Assembly: GCA_016801845.1 (NCBI GenBank)
Contig: CM028918.1
Span: 21,130,001-21,194,000 of the forward strand
Direction of reading: 5' to 3'
From: Polydactylus sextarius
Taxonomy: Eukaryota; Chordata; Actinopteri; Polynemidae
Length of the DNA: 64,000 nt
Shown: in pieces, positions 12,101-21,408 of the stretch
Numbering within the stretch: position 1 is the first letter of the stretch
Layout of the letters: each line of letters opens with the position of its first letter
The notes under the pieces: model-generated
What the model was told of the DNA's origin: nothing
What the model saw: only the letters and a program-made list of their open reading frames with translations
Database searches by the model: none
Made by a program: the position numbers and the translations under genes

Positions 12101-14929
12101 CTGCTTCTTTGAATGCTGTGACTGCAAGAGCCACACACTTGTGTCTGTGCATCTGTTGTCTTTGTAATTCTCCTGTTAGACAAGCACCCACATAGCCAAG
12201 TGGTTAGAGATCACCACCTTGGCACATAAGCTGTACATTGATTGCCAGTTTGAATCCCAGCTGTGTCGATCATTTTGTGTGTCATTTCCTCCCTCTTCTC
12301 CCCAACTTCCTCTCTACCTTCACTCACCTATCAATAAAGGCAAAATGACCAAATCTTATTAAAAACTTTGAACATTAATAACAATATGACTATTGATCCC
12401 ATTGAGACAAATTACACATCAAAATGTGCGTCTTGGCTAGAGTATTACTTTTTTCTCTCCACAAACTACGTTTCCGCCACATAATTTGCAAAAACTGCAC
12501 CAAATTCTCCCCACTGAAAAAGAATGTGACTAGATGAAATGCTGTTATTATGGAAAAAAGGATAGGACAAGGTGAAAAGCTGGAAATGGATAGAAACATT
12601 ATGGAGAAAGGATAAAACAAGGTGAAAATTTTCATCATATCAGATTTCATCATCATTTCATTTTTTTTTTATTTATTATAGAAAAATGATTGGATGACGA
12701 GATAAGCTTCATAGCATTGCAGCATCTTAGCATCCTGGCAAGGTAGTATCTTATAATCATAGCATCATAGTATCATTTACTGAAACAGCTGCCTCAACAA
12801 CAGAACAGCTCCTGCAGTAGCAACTGCAACATCACTCTCACTATTTCCTGCAGGAGAATTGTCTAGTTATTATTTCATTGTGTGTTGTGTCATAGACAGT
12901 TGCACTTTAGTCTTTTATCTTGGATCCATTTTTACTGTGATTTTTCTGTGTTCTTCTGTGCTCATAATTTAGTTTAGCAATGCATCTGTGATGTACTGAC
13001 TGAATGACAATAAAGGAATCCGAATGATGGGAGCCATGCCCACAGGAAGCAAAGATTGTAGATGTTGCTGACTAATCTAATCAAAAAATTAATTGGCAGA
13101 TAACTTGACAACCAAAACAGTCATTAGTTGCAGCCATAGCACATTCCATTATACTCTTCTGTATACAGGGGGCAGGGCATCAGGGCAGTAAGGCTACATC
13201 TGATTGGTCAAATATATTAATATGGAAAGCACATGGGAATGACCCATTTATCACAGTTCACACAGTCTTCATATGTATATTGTGTATGCTGATATCATGA
13301 TGAAATATTGTATGTTCAACAAGTTTTGTGGTGGACACTGTGTCATCATACTGAATAAAAATCAACATTCAATTTGATCAATCAACATTTACGTGAATAA
13401 ACATATTTTCTGACAGTTCTCTTTCAGTTTCCTTCAGCGCCAGTGTCTTTGTCTATTAGTTTTTGCAGCAGCTATGGAGCAGGATGTGACTTGCTGCACT
13501 CTCACCTGGTCGCCATCATTACGCTGACATGTGAGGGTGAACAGCTTCAGGCTACGTAACCTCCCACAGATGTGTTGACACAAAATGAGAAGGAGGACAG
13601 AAGCAGAGTCAGGTCTTGTTGGGACTCGATCAGTCAAGTAAGACTGTGTCATCGTGCCAAGTCCACTGGGAGGGGATCTCCAAGCATGCAACAACATAGA
13701 GAAGACACAACAATCTGCCCTGGCTTACACAAGTTTTTTTTTTTTAGGTGTGATGTTATTGATTACTTGATGAATAATCAGTAATCAGAATCTTGTTCTC
13801 AGACAGGAAGTGGATATGGACCATCCTTTCTTACACAACATATGAGCCACCATTTTGGGTTTCCAAGGAAACCAGATAAGCTCCTGTTAGCTTGTGTTGA
13901 TTCCCACAGTAAACTGTGGGAATCTGTGGCTCCCCCAAGCAGGGGAGCTGTGTATAAATAAAATGCATTACTGATATTTATTTAAAAACGATCAGAATCC
14001 AGTGAGGTGCGTTGCTGCAAGGACCACACACACCGGCCGAATTTAGGCTCCACACAGACCAGACTCTTAATTATTTAAAAGTGAGTTAAATACTAAGTTA
14101 TGTTGTAGTGAACGTTTAGTTTCAGATAAGACAAAGACAAGGATGAAGGAGAACGATCTGTCTGATCGCTGTGGCTATAACACAAATGACAACATGACAT
14201 AGTTGTCATCAGTGTTGTGGCCACGCTGCAGCCATCAATATAGAAGGTAATGGTGATGGTGGAAGAGAAGTGGGCGGGACTTAGGAGGCTAAAACATTGC
14301 ATGTGAACGCACCAACTAAAATATGACAGCCGCCCCCACCCTGCAGTTACACAGTCAAGTTGTGGGCTACTGGGGTGAGAATGGACCACACTCTGTGTGA
14401 CCACACTTGTGAATGTGAACGCACTCGTGTGTTCAGAAATGACACCTGATGTCTATGCCTTCTGTCAGCTGAGGGACCTGGGCGAAACCAGACTTTTTCA
14501 AAACCTTTCCAAGATCTAGATCTAGAATCTACTTCAGGACCCCAGCCCCCCCTACCTATTGACAGGGACCCTGTAAATATCACTCTGACCTTTGACCTTC
14601 AAGCTGTTTCCTGCTAACAGAAAAGTGCCTGGTCATGTTTCTGTTACACAACAAAAAGCTCAAGTGTTTCCTCACAGGAGGAAGTTAGCCACTTTTTCTT
14701 CCTCTTTTCACTGAAAAACATTGAGACTCGGTCCAGACCCGGTTTAGATGAGTCCAGCTGGGGACAGGTCTAAGGTAGAGGAGGAGGGGTGTAGGTGGCT
14801 TACCTCTTCCAGAGCCGCCACCGTGTTCCTACAGTGGGACATCCGGGTGGTAAAGTTGGACGTGGTGGGAGCTTTGTAGTCCTCATTGGTCTCCGAGATA
14901 AAGTCTGAGACACTGATCAGATCCGGCAT
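40..14929 (-). CDS. asap2: ASAP2-like Arf GTPase-activating protein (BAR-PH-ArfGAP-ankyrin), first 18 coding exons; gene continues past the left edge
   Basis: Joined minus-strand exons, 5' to 3': 14929-14804, 8458-8386, 6580-6435, 6181-6107, 5599-5550, 4593-4464, 4323-4238, 4106-4031, 3415-3329, 3177-3074, 2708-2639, 1639-1552, 1467-1419, 1322-1156, 795-662, 568-474, 395-206, 125-40. They give 610 codons in one frame, all with GT-AG introns. Domains: BAR about residues 30-280 (membrane curvature, dimerisation), PH about 300-395 (phosphoinositide binding), ArfGAP about 420-545, ankyrin repeats from about 583. The ArfGAP zinc site is visible as C436, C439, C456 and C459 (CX2CX16CX2C), and the arginine finger as R464 in GIHRE. 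The protein stimulates GTP hydrolysis on Arf GTPases at adhesions and endocytic sites (family knowledge). Wording such as ALDVDR and NCVCRED is closer to ASAP2 than ASAP1 or ASAP3; which teleost copy (a or b) is not decidable. Expected proline-rich and SH3 parts lie outside the window. Confidence 0.93.
206..395 (-). CDS. asap2: ASAP2-like coding exon 17 (end of ArfGAP, start of ankyrin region)
   Basis: 63 codons from QMRKDYITAKYTEKRF to SIPQPNEH. Acceptor TTCTAG, donor GTACG. Confidence 0.93.
474..568 (-). CDS. asap2: ASAP2-like coding exon 16 (ArfGAP domain)
   Basis: Encodes LAKNVGNASFNNIMEADL and on to PDPSSD plus two bases of methionine. Acceptor TTTCAG, donor GTGAGT. Confidence 0.93.
662..795 (-). 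CDS. asap2: ASAP2-like coding exon 15 (ArfGAP catalytic core)
   Basis: 44 codons from PTWLSTNLGVLICIECSGIH to LGTSELL. Contains zinc ligands C456 and C459 and arginine finger R464. The split codon before it reads glycine where relatives have aspartate or glutamate. Confidence 0.94.
1156..1322 (-). CDS. asap2: ASAP2-like coding exon 14 (PH C-terminal helix and ArfGAP start)
   Basis: 55 codons from WVSVLQNSKEEAL to NDSCCDCGAP. Holds the first two zinc ligands of the ArfGAP domain. Acceptor TGCAG, donor GTCAG. Confidence 0.94.
1419..1467 (-). CDS. asap2: ASAP2-like coding exon 13 (PH domain)
   Basis: Encodes DRTYHFQAEDEAECQ between split histidine and isoleucine codons. Acceptor CCCAG, donor GTAAG. 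Confidence 0.93.
1552..1639 (-). CDS. asap2: ASAP2-like coding exon 12 (PH domain)
   Basis: 29 codons from TNRPPAKLNLLTCQVK to KKSFDLFS plus one base. Acceptor CACAG, donor GTAAGT. Confidence 0.93.
2639..2708 (-). CDS. asap2: ASAP2-like coding exon 11 (PH domain)
   Basis: Encodes LRKVWQKRKCSVKNGFLT and ICHGT; the basic KRK strand is the PH phosphoinositide-binding segment. Acceptor CCTCAG, donor GTAAG. Confidence 0.94.
2775..3020. repeat. Old interspersed teleost repeat in asap2 intron 10
   Basis: Contains the recognisable frame 'cagtatctta..aatggacactttgacatg..ctgagccac' common to many fish genomic repeats. A poorer relative is at about 60,905-61,080, and a related stretch occurs at 15,400-15,520. 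Confidence 0.5.
3074..3177 (-). CDS. asap2: ASAP2-like coding exon 10 (BAR-PH linker and PH start)
   Basis: Starts DSQAKQNAGYSLHQLQGNK and ends in GVLYKKSE, the start of the PH fold. Donor GTGGGT with two bases of a glycine codon before it. Confidence 0.92.
3329..3415 (-). CDS. asap2: ASAP2-like coding exon 9 (end of BAR domain)
   Basis: 29 codons, IKQTQDGERKQLTQLRDVLK then ASLQSEQRE. Acceptor GTTCAG, donor GTGGG. Phase 0 at both ends. Confidence 0.93.
4031..4106 (-). CDS. asap2: ASAP2-like coding exon 8 (BAR domain)
   Basis: Completes the split asparagine, then 25 codons from FFQDGLKTVE to TDLTM. Acceptor TTCAG, donor GTGAG. Confidence 0.93.
4238..4323 (-). CDS. asap2: ASAP2-like coding exon 7 (BAR domain)
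   Basis: Encodes YLLKVNEIKVKKGVDFLQ and NLIKYFHAQC. Acceptor CTCAG, donor GTACG; ends two bases into an asparagine codon. Confidence 0.93.
4464..4593 (-). CDS. asap2: ASAP2-like coding exon 6 (BAR domain)
   Basis: 43 codons, charged BAR helix from AKIEKEKREH to LFQLQMCE. Acceptor CCACAG, donor GTGGGG. Confidence 0.94.
5550..5599 (-). CDS. asap2: ASAP2-like coding exon 5 (BAR domain)
   Basis: 50 nt encoding DLKKPFDKAWKDYETK plus two bases of a split leucine. Acceptor TGTAG, donor GTGAG. Confidence 0.92.
6107..6181 (-). CDS. asap2: ASAP2-like coding exon 4 (BAR domain)
   Basis: 75 nt encoding LQNMNNIITFPLDSLLKG and DLKGVKG. Acceptor TTTCAG; donor GTTGGT is weak apart from the GT, but the phase and protein fit the family. 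Confidence 0.9.
6201..6395. repeat. Hexamer-based minisatellite (CAGTCG / CAGACA variants) in asap2 intron 3
   Basis: About 190 bp of degenerate 6-bp units such as CAGTCGCAGACACAG. Every frame is open because the unit is a multiple of three, so long His/Arg- or Gln/Thr-rich readings are artefacts. It starts about 20 bp upstream of exon 4 in the sense direction. Confidence 0.85.
6435..6580 (-). CDS. asap2: ASAP2-like coding exon 3 (BAR domain)
   Basis: Encodes 48 codons from HVDNDEQY to LTALFKNL after completing a split alanine. Acceptor TTTTAG, donor GTAAG. Contains the ENCVCRED segment that favours ASAP2. Confidence 0.94.
7759..8214. mobile_element. piggyBac-like MITE with TTAA target-site duplication (copy A)
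   Basis: Begins TTAA-AGGGGACATAGAATGC and ends with the inverted form followed by TTAA (8211-8214). No coding potential. Sits in asap2 intron 2. A longer copy of the same family, in the opposite orientation, is at 62869-63773; both share the internal 'tcctagac/tctagtg..acaccagcagaac' segment. TTAA duplication and short inverted ends are the piggyBac signature. Confidence 0.75.
8386..8458 (-). CDS. asap2: ASAP2-like coding exon 2 (BAR domain)
   Basis: Encodes ALDVDRSVLHKIKKSVKAIN and then TSGQ; basic BAR helix. Acceptor TTGCAG, donor GGTAAG; ends one base into a codon. Confidence 0.93.
8459..14803 (-). other. asap2 intron 1 (6.3 kb), no gene seen
   Basis: Nothing coding was recognised. It holds poly(A) at 9746-9763, a tRNA-derived SINE at about 12,185-12,352, and two stretches (11,345-11,450 and 12,385-12,480) sharing an 'acaaattatacatcaaaatgtg' motif that recurs at 58,668-58,730, so an unnamed dispersed repeat. 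The block 10,420-11,250 is framed by 'ataccg/gtacc'-type sequence and may be a DNA-transposon remnant, but no clear ends were found. Confidence 0.6.
12185..12352 (+). mobile_element. tRNA-derived SINE
   Basis: A-box-like TAGCCAAGTGGTTA at 12193 and B-box-like AGTTTGAATCC at 12247 are spaced as in tRNA genes (about 54 bp). They are followed by a pyrimidine-rich body and a tail ending 'tcaataaaggcaaaatgacc', as in teleost SINEs. Confidence 0.6.
14804..14929 (-). CDS. asap2: ASAP2-like coding exon 1 (residues 1-42)
   Basis: ATG at 14929-14927 begins MPDLISVSDF, the conserved ASAP N-terminus. An in-frame ATG 21 nt upstream exists but is not conserved in the family. Donor GTAAG. Leads into the BAR domain. 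Confidence 0.93.
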
Positions 14930-15330
14930 GGTGAGTTCCACAAGACCCAAACCCCCGCACAGTCACGCAGACCCCGCAAACCGCTCCGCGCCGCGGCCTC
15001 AGGTGCGGCAGCCACACCTGAACCGAGTGCGATTCACGACTCCCGATCCAAACTTTCAGTAACCCCCACCGCCGCAGATCCTGTTCTGGCTCCAGGAAGC
15101 TGCGCTGCTCATGTCCAAAGTTTTCTAACTCAGAACTGATCCAGGTTCATTACGACCCAGGTCCAACAGGCACGGGTCCTTCCCGACACTTCCTCAGCCC
15201 TGCAGCAGCCCCACCTGAGGAAACAGCTGCCCCCCTCCCCAAAGAGGGCGGAGGCACAGAGAGGGAGGAGGTCTCACTCTGCTCCTGTTTCCAGAGACCG
15301 GCACAACAGGGAGTCTCATTCAAAATAAAA
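14930..15330 (-). promoter_or_regulatory. asap2: Likely asap2 promoter / 5' UTR (CpG-rich)
   Basis: The only dense run of CpG dinucleotides in the window (for example 'ccgctccgcgccgcggcc' near 14,980) lies directly upstream of the asap2 start codon. Transcription start not determinable. The rest of the window is CpG-poor. Confidence 0.6.
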
Positions 15331-15394
15331 CCTCGAGCTCACTCTGCTGATCAGCTGTAAAATACATGTAGTCAGCTCGTGCTTTAAATAAGCA

Positions 15395-15520
15395 CTGTGG
15401 AGATCGTTCACTAGTCGGTGATTCGATTTCCGTCACACCCAGTCCACATGTGGGCAAGATACTGAACCCTAAGTTGTCCTTGATGGTTGTTCCATCGGTA
15501 TGTGAATGTGATGAGCTAAA
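15395..15520. repeat. SINE-like dispersed repeat
   Basis: Contains 'ggtgattcgatttcc' (B-box-like) then 'gggcaagatactgaaccc', wording typical of old teleost tRNA-derived SINEs. Ends not defined. Confidence 0.4.
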
Positions 15521-15717
15521 AAGTACCCACTAGTAGTAGGTGCACTAAGTAAATAGAGTATGTGCATAGATGAATGGTAATAACTAGTAGCGCTTCTGTA
15601 GTTAACAGATGACTGGAAGTGCATCCTTTTACCACTCAAATATGTGATAATTCATACTTCTACTCTTCCACATCATACAACCATGTACTTTTAATGTAAT
15701 ATTCATTGGCTGAGGAG

Positions 15718-17610
15718 GAACTAAGCACATTTACTCAGTTACTCAGCACCATAGAGTTAGACTAGTAATGAATCTTTTTCACACAATCAGTGGTGGATCT
15801 TGATAATGGGCAATAAAAAGAAAGAACAATGGAGAATGTCAGAGAATGAACTGAACATGATGAATGAATGAATGTAATTTTTGATCAATGGGAAACCCAT
15901 GACACACTGTGATCAGCCTTAACAGTGAAACCAGTTTTAAATTTTGTTGGCTGTGAGTATTTTATATCATTTTAGCAAAAATAATTAATAAAAAACAAAC
16001 AAATTGTCAGTCCAGAGTTGGAGTCCAAGCATTCCACTGGACAGATTAAAAAATCAAAAGTAAAATCGATAACTCTTGAGTATGATATTTGCATACAATC
16101 AGTAATAAAACATCTCACTTAACTTTCAACTAGGGCTGCTGAACGATTTAAAAGTTTAATCGGATTAATGACAAATTTATCCTGTTTTATTTTTTAACCC
16201 TTTGGCTGAGACAGTTTACATTAACTTTAATCTGAACATTTGGTAAAGGTCATAAAAAAAAAAAAAAAAAAAAAAAACAGTTATTGTGGTTATTATTCAC
16301 CCAAAAGAATAAGAAATAGAATAGAATGGAATGGAATATTTGTATTTGTCCCTCAAAAGGAAATGTATCTGTTTGACTGTATAAAAATTATGAAAACAGA
16401 TTAATAGTTAGAGAGTAACAGAGTAATAGTTGATATAAAAACAAAAAGGTGCAAGTCTCCAGAGATGAGGAGGAAGGTTTGTGGTTGTGATGTTTTCAGC
16501 TGGGACATGACAGAGTTCACAGTTAGCTGTAACATCGGCTGACAGAGAGTTATCATGATGAATTATAAGAACTCTTCAGGATGTAGTACGACCAAACGCT
16601 AACAGCAAACAGCTCAATGTCCCGAGCAGCTGCTCAGTAACATTGATGTGCTCTAGGTTACTTCATCTCTCCCTAATAAACATTGCAATCACAGCATCCT
16701 TCCTCTTGTCAGCCTTGTTAACCCCCCTGTCCGCTGCAAATGCAAAATGCAAATAAATAAATAATATTATATTTTGGACATTATGTAATACAATGAATTA
16801 AATAAAAAATAAATACAACTTAAATTATGACGCTGTTGTATTCACTCACAAACTATAGGACTTCACATTATTGAACACACACACCCAAAAAAATAATAAT
16901 AAATAGAGTAGCAATCCTTTATTTGTCCTCAGGGGGGAATTTGGGTGTTTTACTGCAGCGTCAGGTAAAAATAAATAAATAAGTAGCTTGACCTACCTGC
17001 GGTAGCGTTCCTTCTTGCTCCATGGGTGTAGCAGTCTGCTGCTGAAGGCACTGCCAAGGGCAGCATCAGTCTTGTGTAGGGGGTGAGAGGTGTTGTCCTT
17101 GATGGACATCAGCTTAGCCAATGTTCTCCTCTCACCCACCTCCTCAATGGTGTTCAGATATCAGTCCAGGACAGAGCTGGGCTTTTCTCACCAGCTTGTT
17201 CAGTCTTTTCCTGTCCCTCTCAGAGCAGCCACAGCCTAAGCAGACCAGTCTCCTCAGCAGGTGGAGGTGGCTTTGGCTCCTCTTATATAGTGCATCAGTG
17301 TTTGTAGTCCAGTCCAGTCTGTTGTTCAGGTGAACCCAGGTATTTGTAGTCCTCAATGATGTCAATGTCCAAACCCTGAAGTGGCGCCTGTTGATCCTCA
17401 CAGAGGTGGATGGGACAGAGAGTGGGGGCAAAAAGAATCAGCTGAAAAGGAAAGTATGTAAAAGGATAAAAATTGTTTTAAAAGTTTAGTAAAAATAAGT
17501 AAAATGAGTAAAAAAGAATAAAAAAAGTAAGAAAGGATACGCTGCTGACAAACTAGCTGCCACAGTGTCATGAAGCAATTCACCACCAAAATACTAAGGG
17601 GTTTCAACTT
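15718..17610. repeat. Duplicated segment, copy 1 (related to 33,645-36,082)
   Basis: By eye, long blocks match the second copy in the same orientation and order: 15,718-16,200 with 33,645-34,145; 16,730-16,860 with 34,215-34,330; 17,200-17,430 with parts of 34,440-35,120; 17,450-17,610 with 35,665-36,080. Carries a minus-strand L2-like LINE fragment. Part of it (16,455-16,735) recurs a third time at 58,285-58,520, so it is probably a composite repeat rather than a one-off duplication. Confidence 0.7.
17165..17400 (-). mobile_element. L2-like LINE reverse-transcriptase fragment (3' end of ORF2)
   Basis: Minus-strand translation contains VCLGCGCSERDRKRLNKLVR preceded by LDWTTNTDALYKRSQSHL, the C-terminal region of the L2/Maui-type reverse transcriptase common in fish. 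No full ORF; a degraded fragment within the repeated segment. Confidence 0.7.
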
Positions 17611-18074
17611 TCAGGAAGCTCTCCCGTGAAATGGCGTGAAGCTCATTGGTTGTTTACTTTCAACAACAACATACATGTTGATGTAGCACAAGTACTGGGA
17701 GTGACACATGGTTTTAGCTTCAGGTGGAAGCCACCATGTTGTAGTGGCGAACTACAAACCGCTTTCAGCACAGTCTCGTATATTATCAGAGGTGTGTAAA
17801 GTGTGCAGTACAGCGAACCAATCACAGCCCTTCCCGTCTTCATTGCTTCGACACAGTCAGAAACTTGTGGGATTGCATTAATGTGATATCTTACTTAAAA
17901 CATAGTTTACACATATAATGAACATTACCATGATGAACAGAACCATAGACATAAAATTATTTAATTCCACCTGGCTACACCTTCCTCCCACCGTAGTTTA
18001 GTGTTTATCATAGATCTCTCCACTGAGCACTGAGAGCACCCTCTGCAGGTTTGCAGCACTTCCGTTGTAGTGAC

Positions 18075-18350
18075 TGGTTATACAGCGTTTTCTATTTGCA
18101 GATGTTTTCTTAGTTTGCATTGTTTTGTGCTTTGCATCGTTTCTGTATTTGCAGCGCATTTCATGATGATGCGTGTGTCTATGTATGTTTCTTGCACCGG
18201 GTTTTTTTCATTTGCACCATGTTCCTATTTTTGTATCATGTTTAAACTTGTGTTTGTGTAATTGCATTGTTTCTGTAGTTGAAGCTGTTTTCTCTGATTA
18301 AGACACATTGGGTCGTTGCAGTGCTTTTGGCCCTTGTTGGCTACCATAGG
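18075..18350. repeat. Degenerate TTTGCA-type minisatellite
   Basis: About ten loose units of 'tttgca..gtttct' spaced roughly 20-25 bp. No coding signal. Confidence 0.55.
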
Positions 18351-18785
18351 TTCTTCATGGACACATCAACCTGTTGTTCAGGTACACATCAGGAGGTTTT
18401 TTTTCTCACAAATTTATGACTCAATCTTGGAAGTTCTACATTGAATGAGTGAAGTTCCTACATTTTTACAAGAACACAAAAAATGCTCTTGTATCATGTA
18501 AACCAACATAAAGTTGAACCTTTTGTTGAACTGTTCAACTCCAAGCTTTGATTTTCTGAAGGTTATATGAAAAAAACTGAAACTGTTCCAGGAGCAGTTA
18601 GTGGAGGTTTTAATCACCAGCAAATTAATGTTTAATATAATGCTGTTGAAGTAAAAGTAAACTTCAAAGTGATTTATATAAAACAGATATAAACAATGGA
18701 GCACAAAGAAGTAGAGGTGCACACAGTCAAAAGCAAAGTTCAAAACAAAGGGTGAACAGAAAAGTGTTTATCCAGTGATGATGTT

Positions 18786-19021
18786 GTGTCACCACCAGAA
18801 GACCACACAGGGGTAATGATGGGCTGGACAGCTGTTTTCAGAGCAGCGCTGAGAGTCACTCTCTGCTGGATGAAGCTCTCCTCTCCACTCCACCTCCCAG
18901 TAACATGGTCAGAGCCTCTCTACACACCAGCTGCTACTGCTGCTGCTGCTTCAACATCTGGATCATCAGGAAACAGCTTGTGATCTCTCACATCACACTC
19001 CCTCGTCTTCAATGGTCATAC
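18786..19021 (-). pseudogene. Decayed PRY/SPRY (B30.2) exon; its first bases also form the last coding exon of NLR gene 1
   Basis: Acceptor TCTGCAG precedes 19021. Read through in shifting frames it shows KLFPDDPD, CREALT and CYWEVEWRGE-like pieces, the PRY/SPRY core that ends many fish NLRs (compare the intact one at 49528-50072). Several frameshifts and in-frame stops destroy it, and the C-terminal half is not recognisable. In NLR gene 1's phase the exon stops after Y-D-H at 19011-19009. Either the gene lost its B30.2 domain here or the remnant belongs to a partly deleted neighbour. Confidence 0.65.
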
Positions 19022-21368
19022 CTGCAGAGAGAAGACAGAGGAGCGAAGACTCAGATTTGACAGAGACTCACTTCATCAGCTTCAGTCAGTGATGCAGCAC
19101 ATCCAGTAATAAGAGGAGCAGGGACTTCAGTCCTGTTCAGACCAGAGGTGGAACAGCTGTGGAGCATAGCTGCTTCCTCTCAGCTCTAATGTTAACGTGT
19201 TGGAGTGAATTGATTGGCTGACTGTTTTCTCTGTCTTCCTGTCTCCATCGTCCTCTCACAGCTTTTGAGACTTTTGAGGCTTTTTGCTTTGATACTAACT
19301 GGGTTTAGTACAACAGAGCTGAAGGCAGTGTGGACTGACTCCAACCCTCTACTGACCACAGAGTGTCCAGTCTGTAATCTGGACTCTCCTGAAGACCACA
19401 CAGATCCTTCACGTCTGAATCCTTTAGGTTGTTTCCGCTCAGGTGCAGTTGTCTCATATGGGAGGGGTTGGACTGCAGAACTGAGACCAGAGAATCACAG
19501 CTGATCTTGGACAAACTGCAGCTGAACAATCTGAATAAAGAATAAGAGATGAAGATAAAATGGTGAATGATCTGATCAGTGATGTTTTTACCACATTTAT
19601 ACTACTACTACTACTAATGATGATGAAAAAATTAAGTAAACAAAAAACAGAAAAACAAAAAGCAGCTCTCTGACACTGACACAAGTTATTTATTAGTTTT
19701 GGTTCTTCGTGGTAATTTCAGTCATTAATACAATTGTTTGTTTATTATAGGTTATTTTGTTTACATCACAGTCATGTTTTGATCAGATTTTCTTTTGCTA
19801 GTTATTTGTTTAGTTAATTACTTTGCTTCATATGTTTACTTTTTATTTTTGTTACTTTATGTTTATTGTCATGTTTTCTTTTACCTGAGTACACTACAGG
19901 GTGGAACAGTAGTCACTTGATTTAGTTTAGTTTTACATTCATTTTTAACATGTATTGTTTTGTTGACAAACCGCTGCGACACAAAGTATCAAGTTGAACA
20001 AAGGTTTTGTAGGAGATATGAGATTTGGATGTTTATAAAATGGAGAAAGTCAAATAATAAACAATCATTGGGTCACAGAAAAAAAGATCACTTTCTACAT
20101 CTTCATGGTTCCTTTTCATTTTTCTTTTCTAAACATTTGTAGTATTTTGATCAGGGACAGACACAAATACATCATATTCACTCAGTCCAGTGTCTGTAGA
20201 AACATATGACTGATGTCAATCAAGTTTTAAAACCTTTACAACAGCAACAGACAGTGAACTGACCTCAGTATCTCCAGTCCACAGTCTGGACTCTGTAGAA
20301 AACCACACAGATGCTTCAGTCCTGAATCTTGAAGCTTGTTGATATTCAGGTCCAGTTCTCTTAGATGGGAGGGGTTGGACTTCAGAGCTGAGCCCAGATA
20401 ATCACAGCTGATCTCTGACAAACTGCAGTTGAACAATCTGAATAAAGAATAAAAGATGATGATAAAATGGTGAATGATCTCATCAATAATGTTTTTACCA
20501 CATTTATACTATGACTACTACTACTATTACTACTACTACTGCTACTACTACTGCTGCTACTAATGCTACTACTACTACTACTACTGCTGCTGCTACTGCT
20601 ACTGCTACTACTATTACTACCACTAATACTACCACTAATAACAACAACAGAAGCAGCAGTGAAAATGCAGTAAAAAGATGAAAAAATTAAGGAAACAAAA
20701 AGCACATTTAATTACCTACAAACACAGACAACAGCTCTCTGACACTGACACAAGATGCTGGACATAACAATGACCCTGATCACAACAAAGTATGAAGTTG
20801 AACAGGTTTTGTAGGAAATAATACATCTTCATGGCTCCTTGTCATTCTTCTTTTCTAAACATTTGTAGTATTTTGATCAGTGACAGACACAAATACATCA
20901 TATTCACTCAGTCCAGTGTCTGTAGAAATATATGACTGATGTCAATCAAGTTTTAAAACCTTTACAACAGACAGTGAACTGACCTCAGAGTCTCCAGTCC
21001 ACAGTCTGGACTCTGTAGAAAACCACACAGATGCTTCAATCCTGAATCTTGAAGCTTGTTTCCACTCAGGTTCAGTTCTCTCAGATGGGAGGGGTTGGAC
21101 TTCAGAGCTGAGCCCAGAGAATCACAGCTGATCTCTGACAAACTGCAGGTCCACAATCTCAACAAAGAATAAAAGATGAAAATAAAATGGTGAATGATCT
21201 GATCAATGATGTTTTACCCCATTTATACTACTACTGCTACTACTAATACTGCTACTACTGATACTACTACTGCTACAACTGCAACTACTAACACTACTAC
21301 TACTTCTGCTACTACAACTACTGCTCCTGCTACTATAGCTATTACTACTGCCACAACCACTGCTACTG

Positions 21369-21408
<40 letters not shown>

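Noticed and set aside
13434..13697. 87-codon minus-strand frame in asap2 intron 1
   Set aside because: No acceptor/donor pair in a phase compatible with asap2 and no family resemblance.
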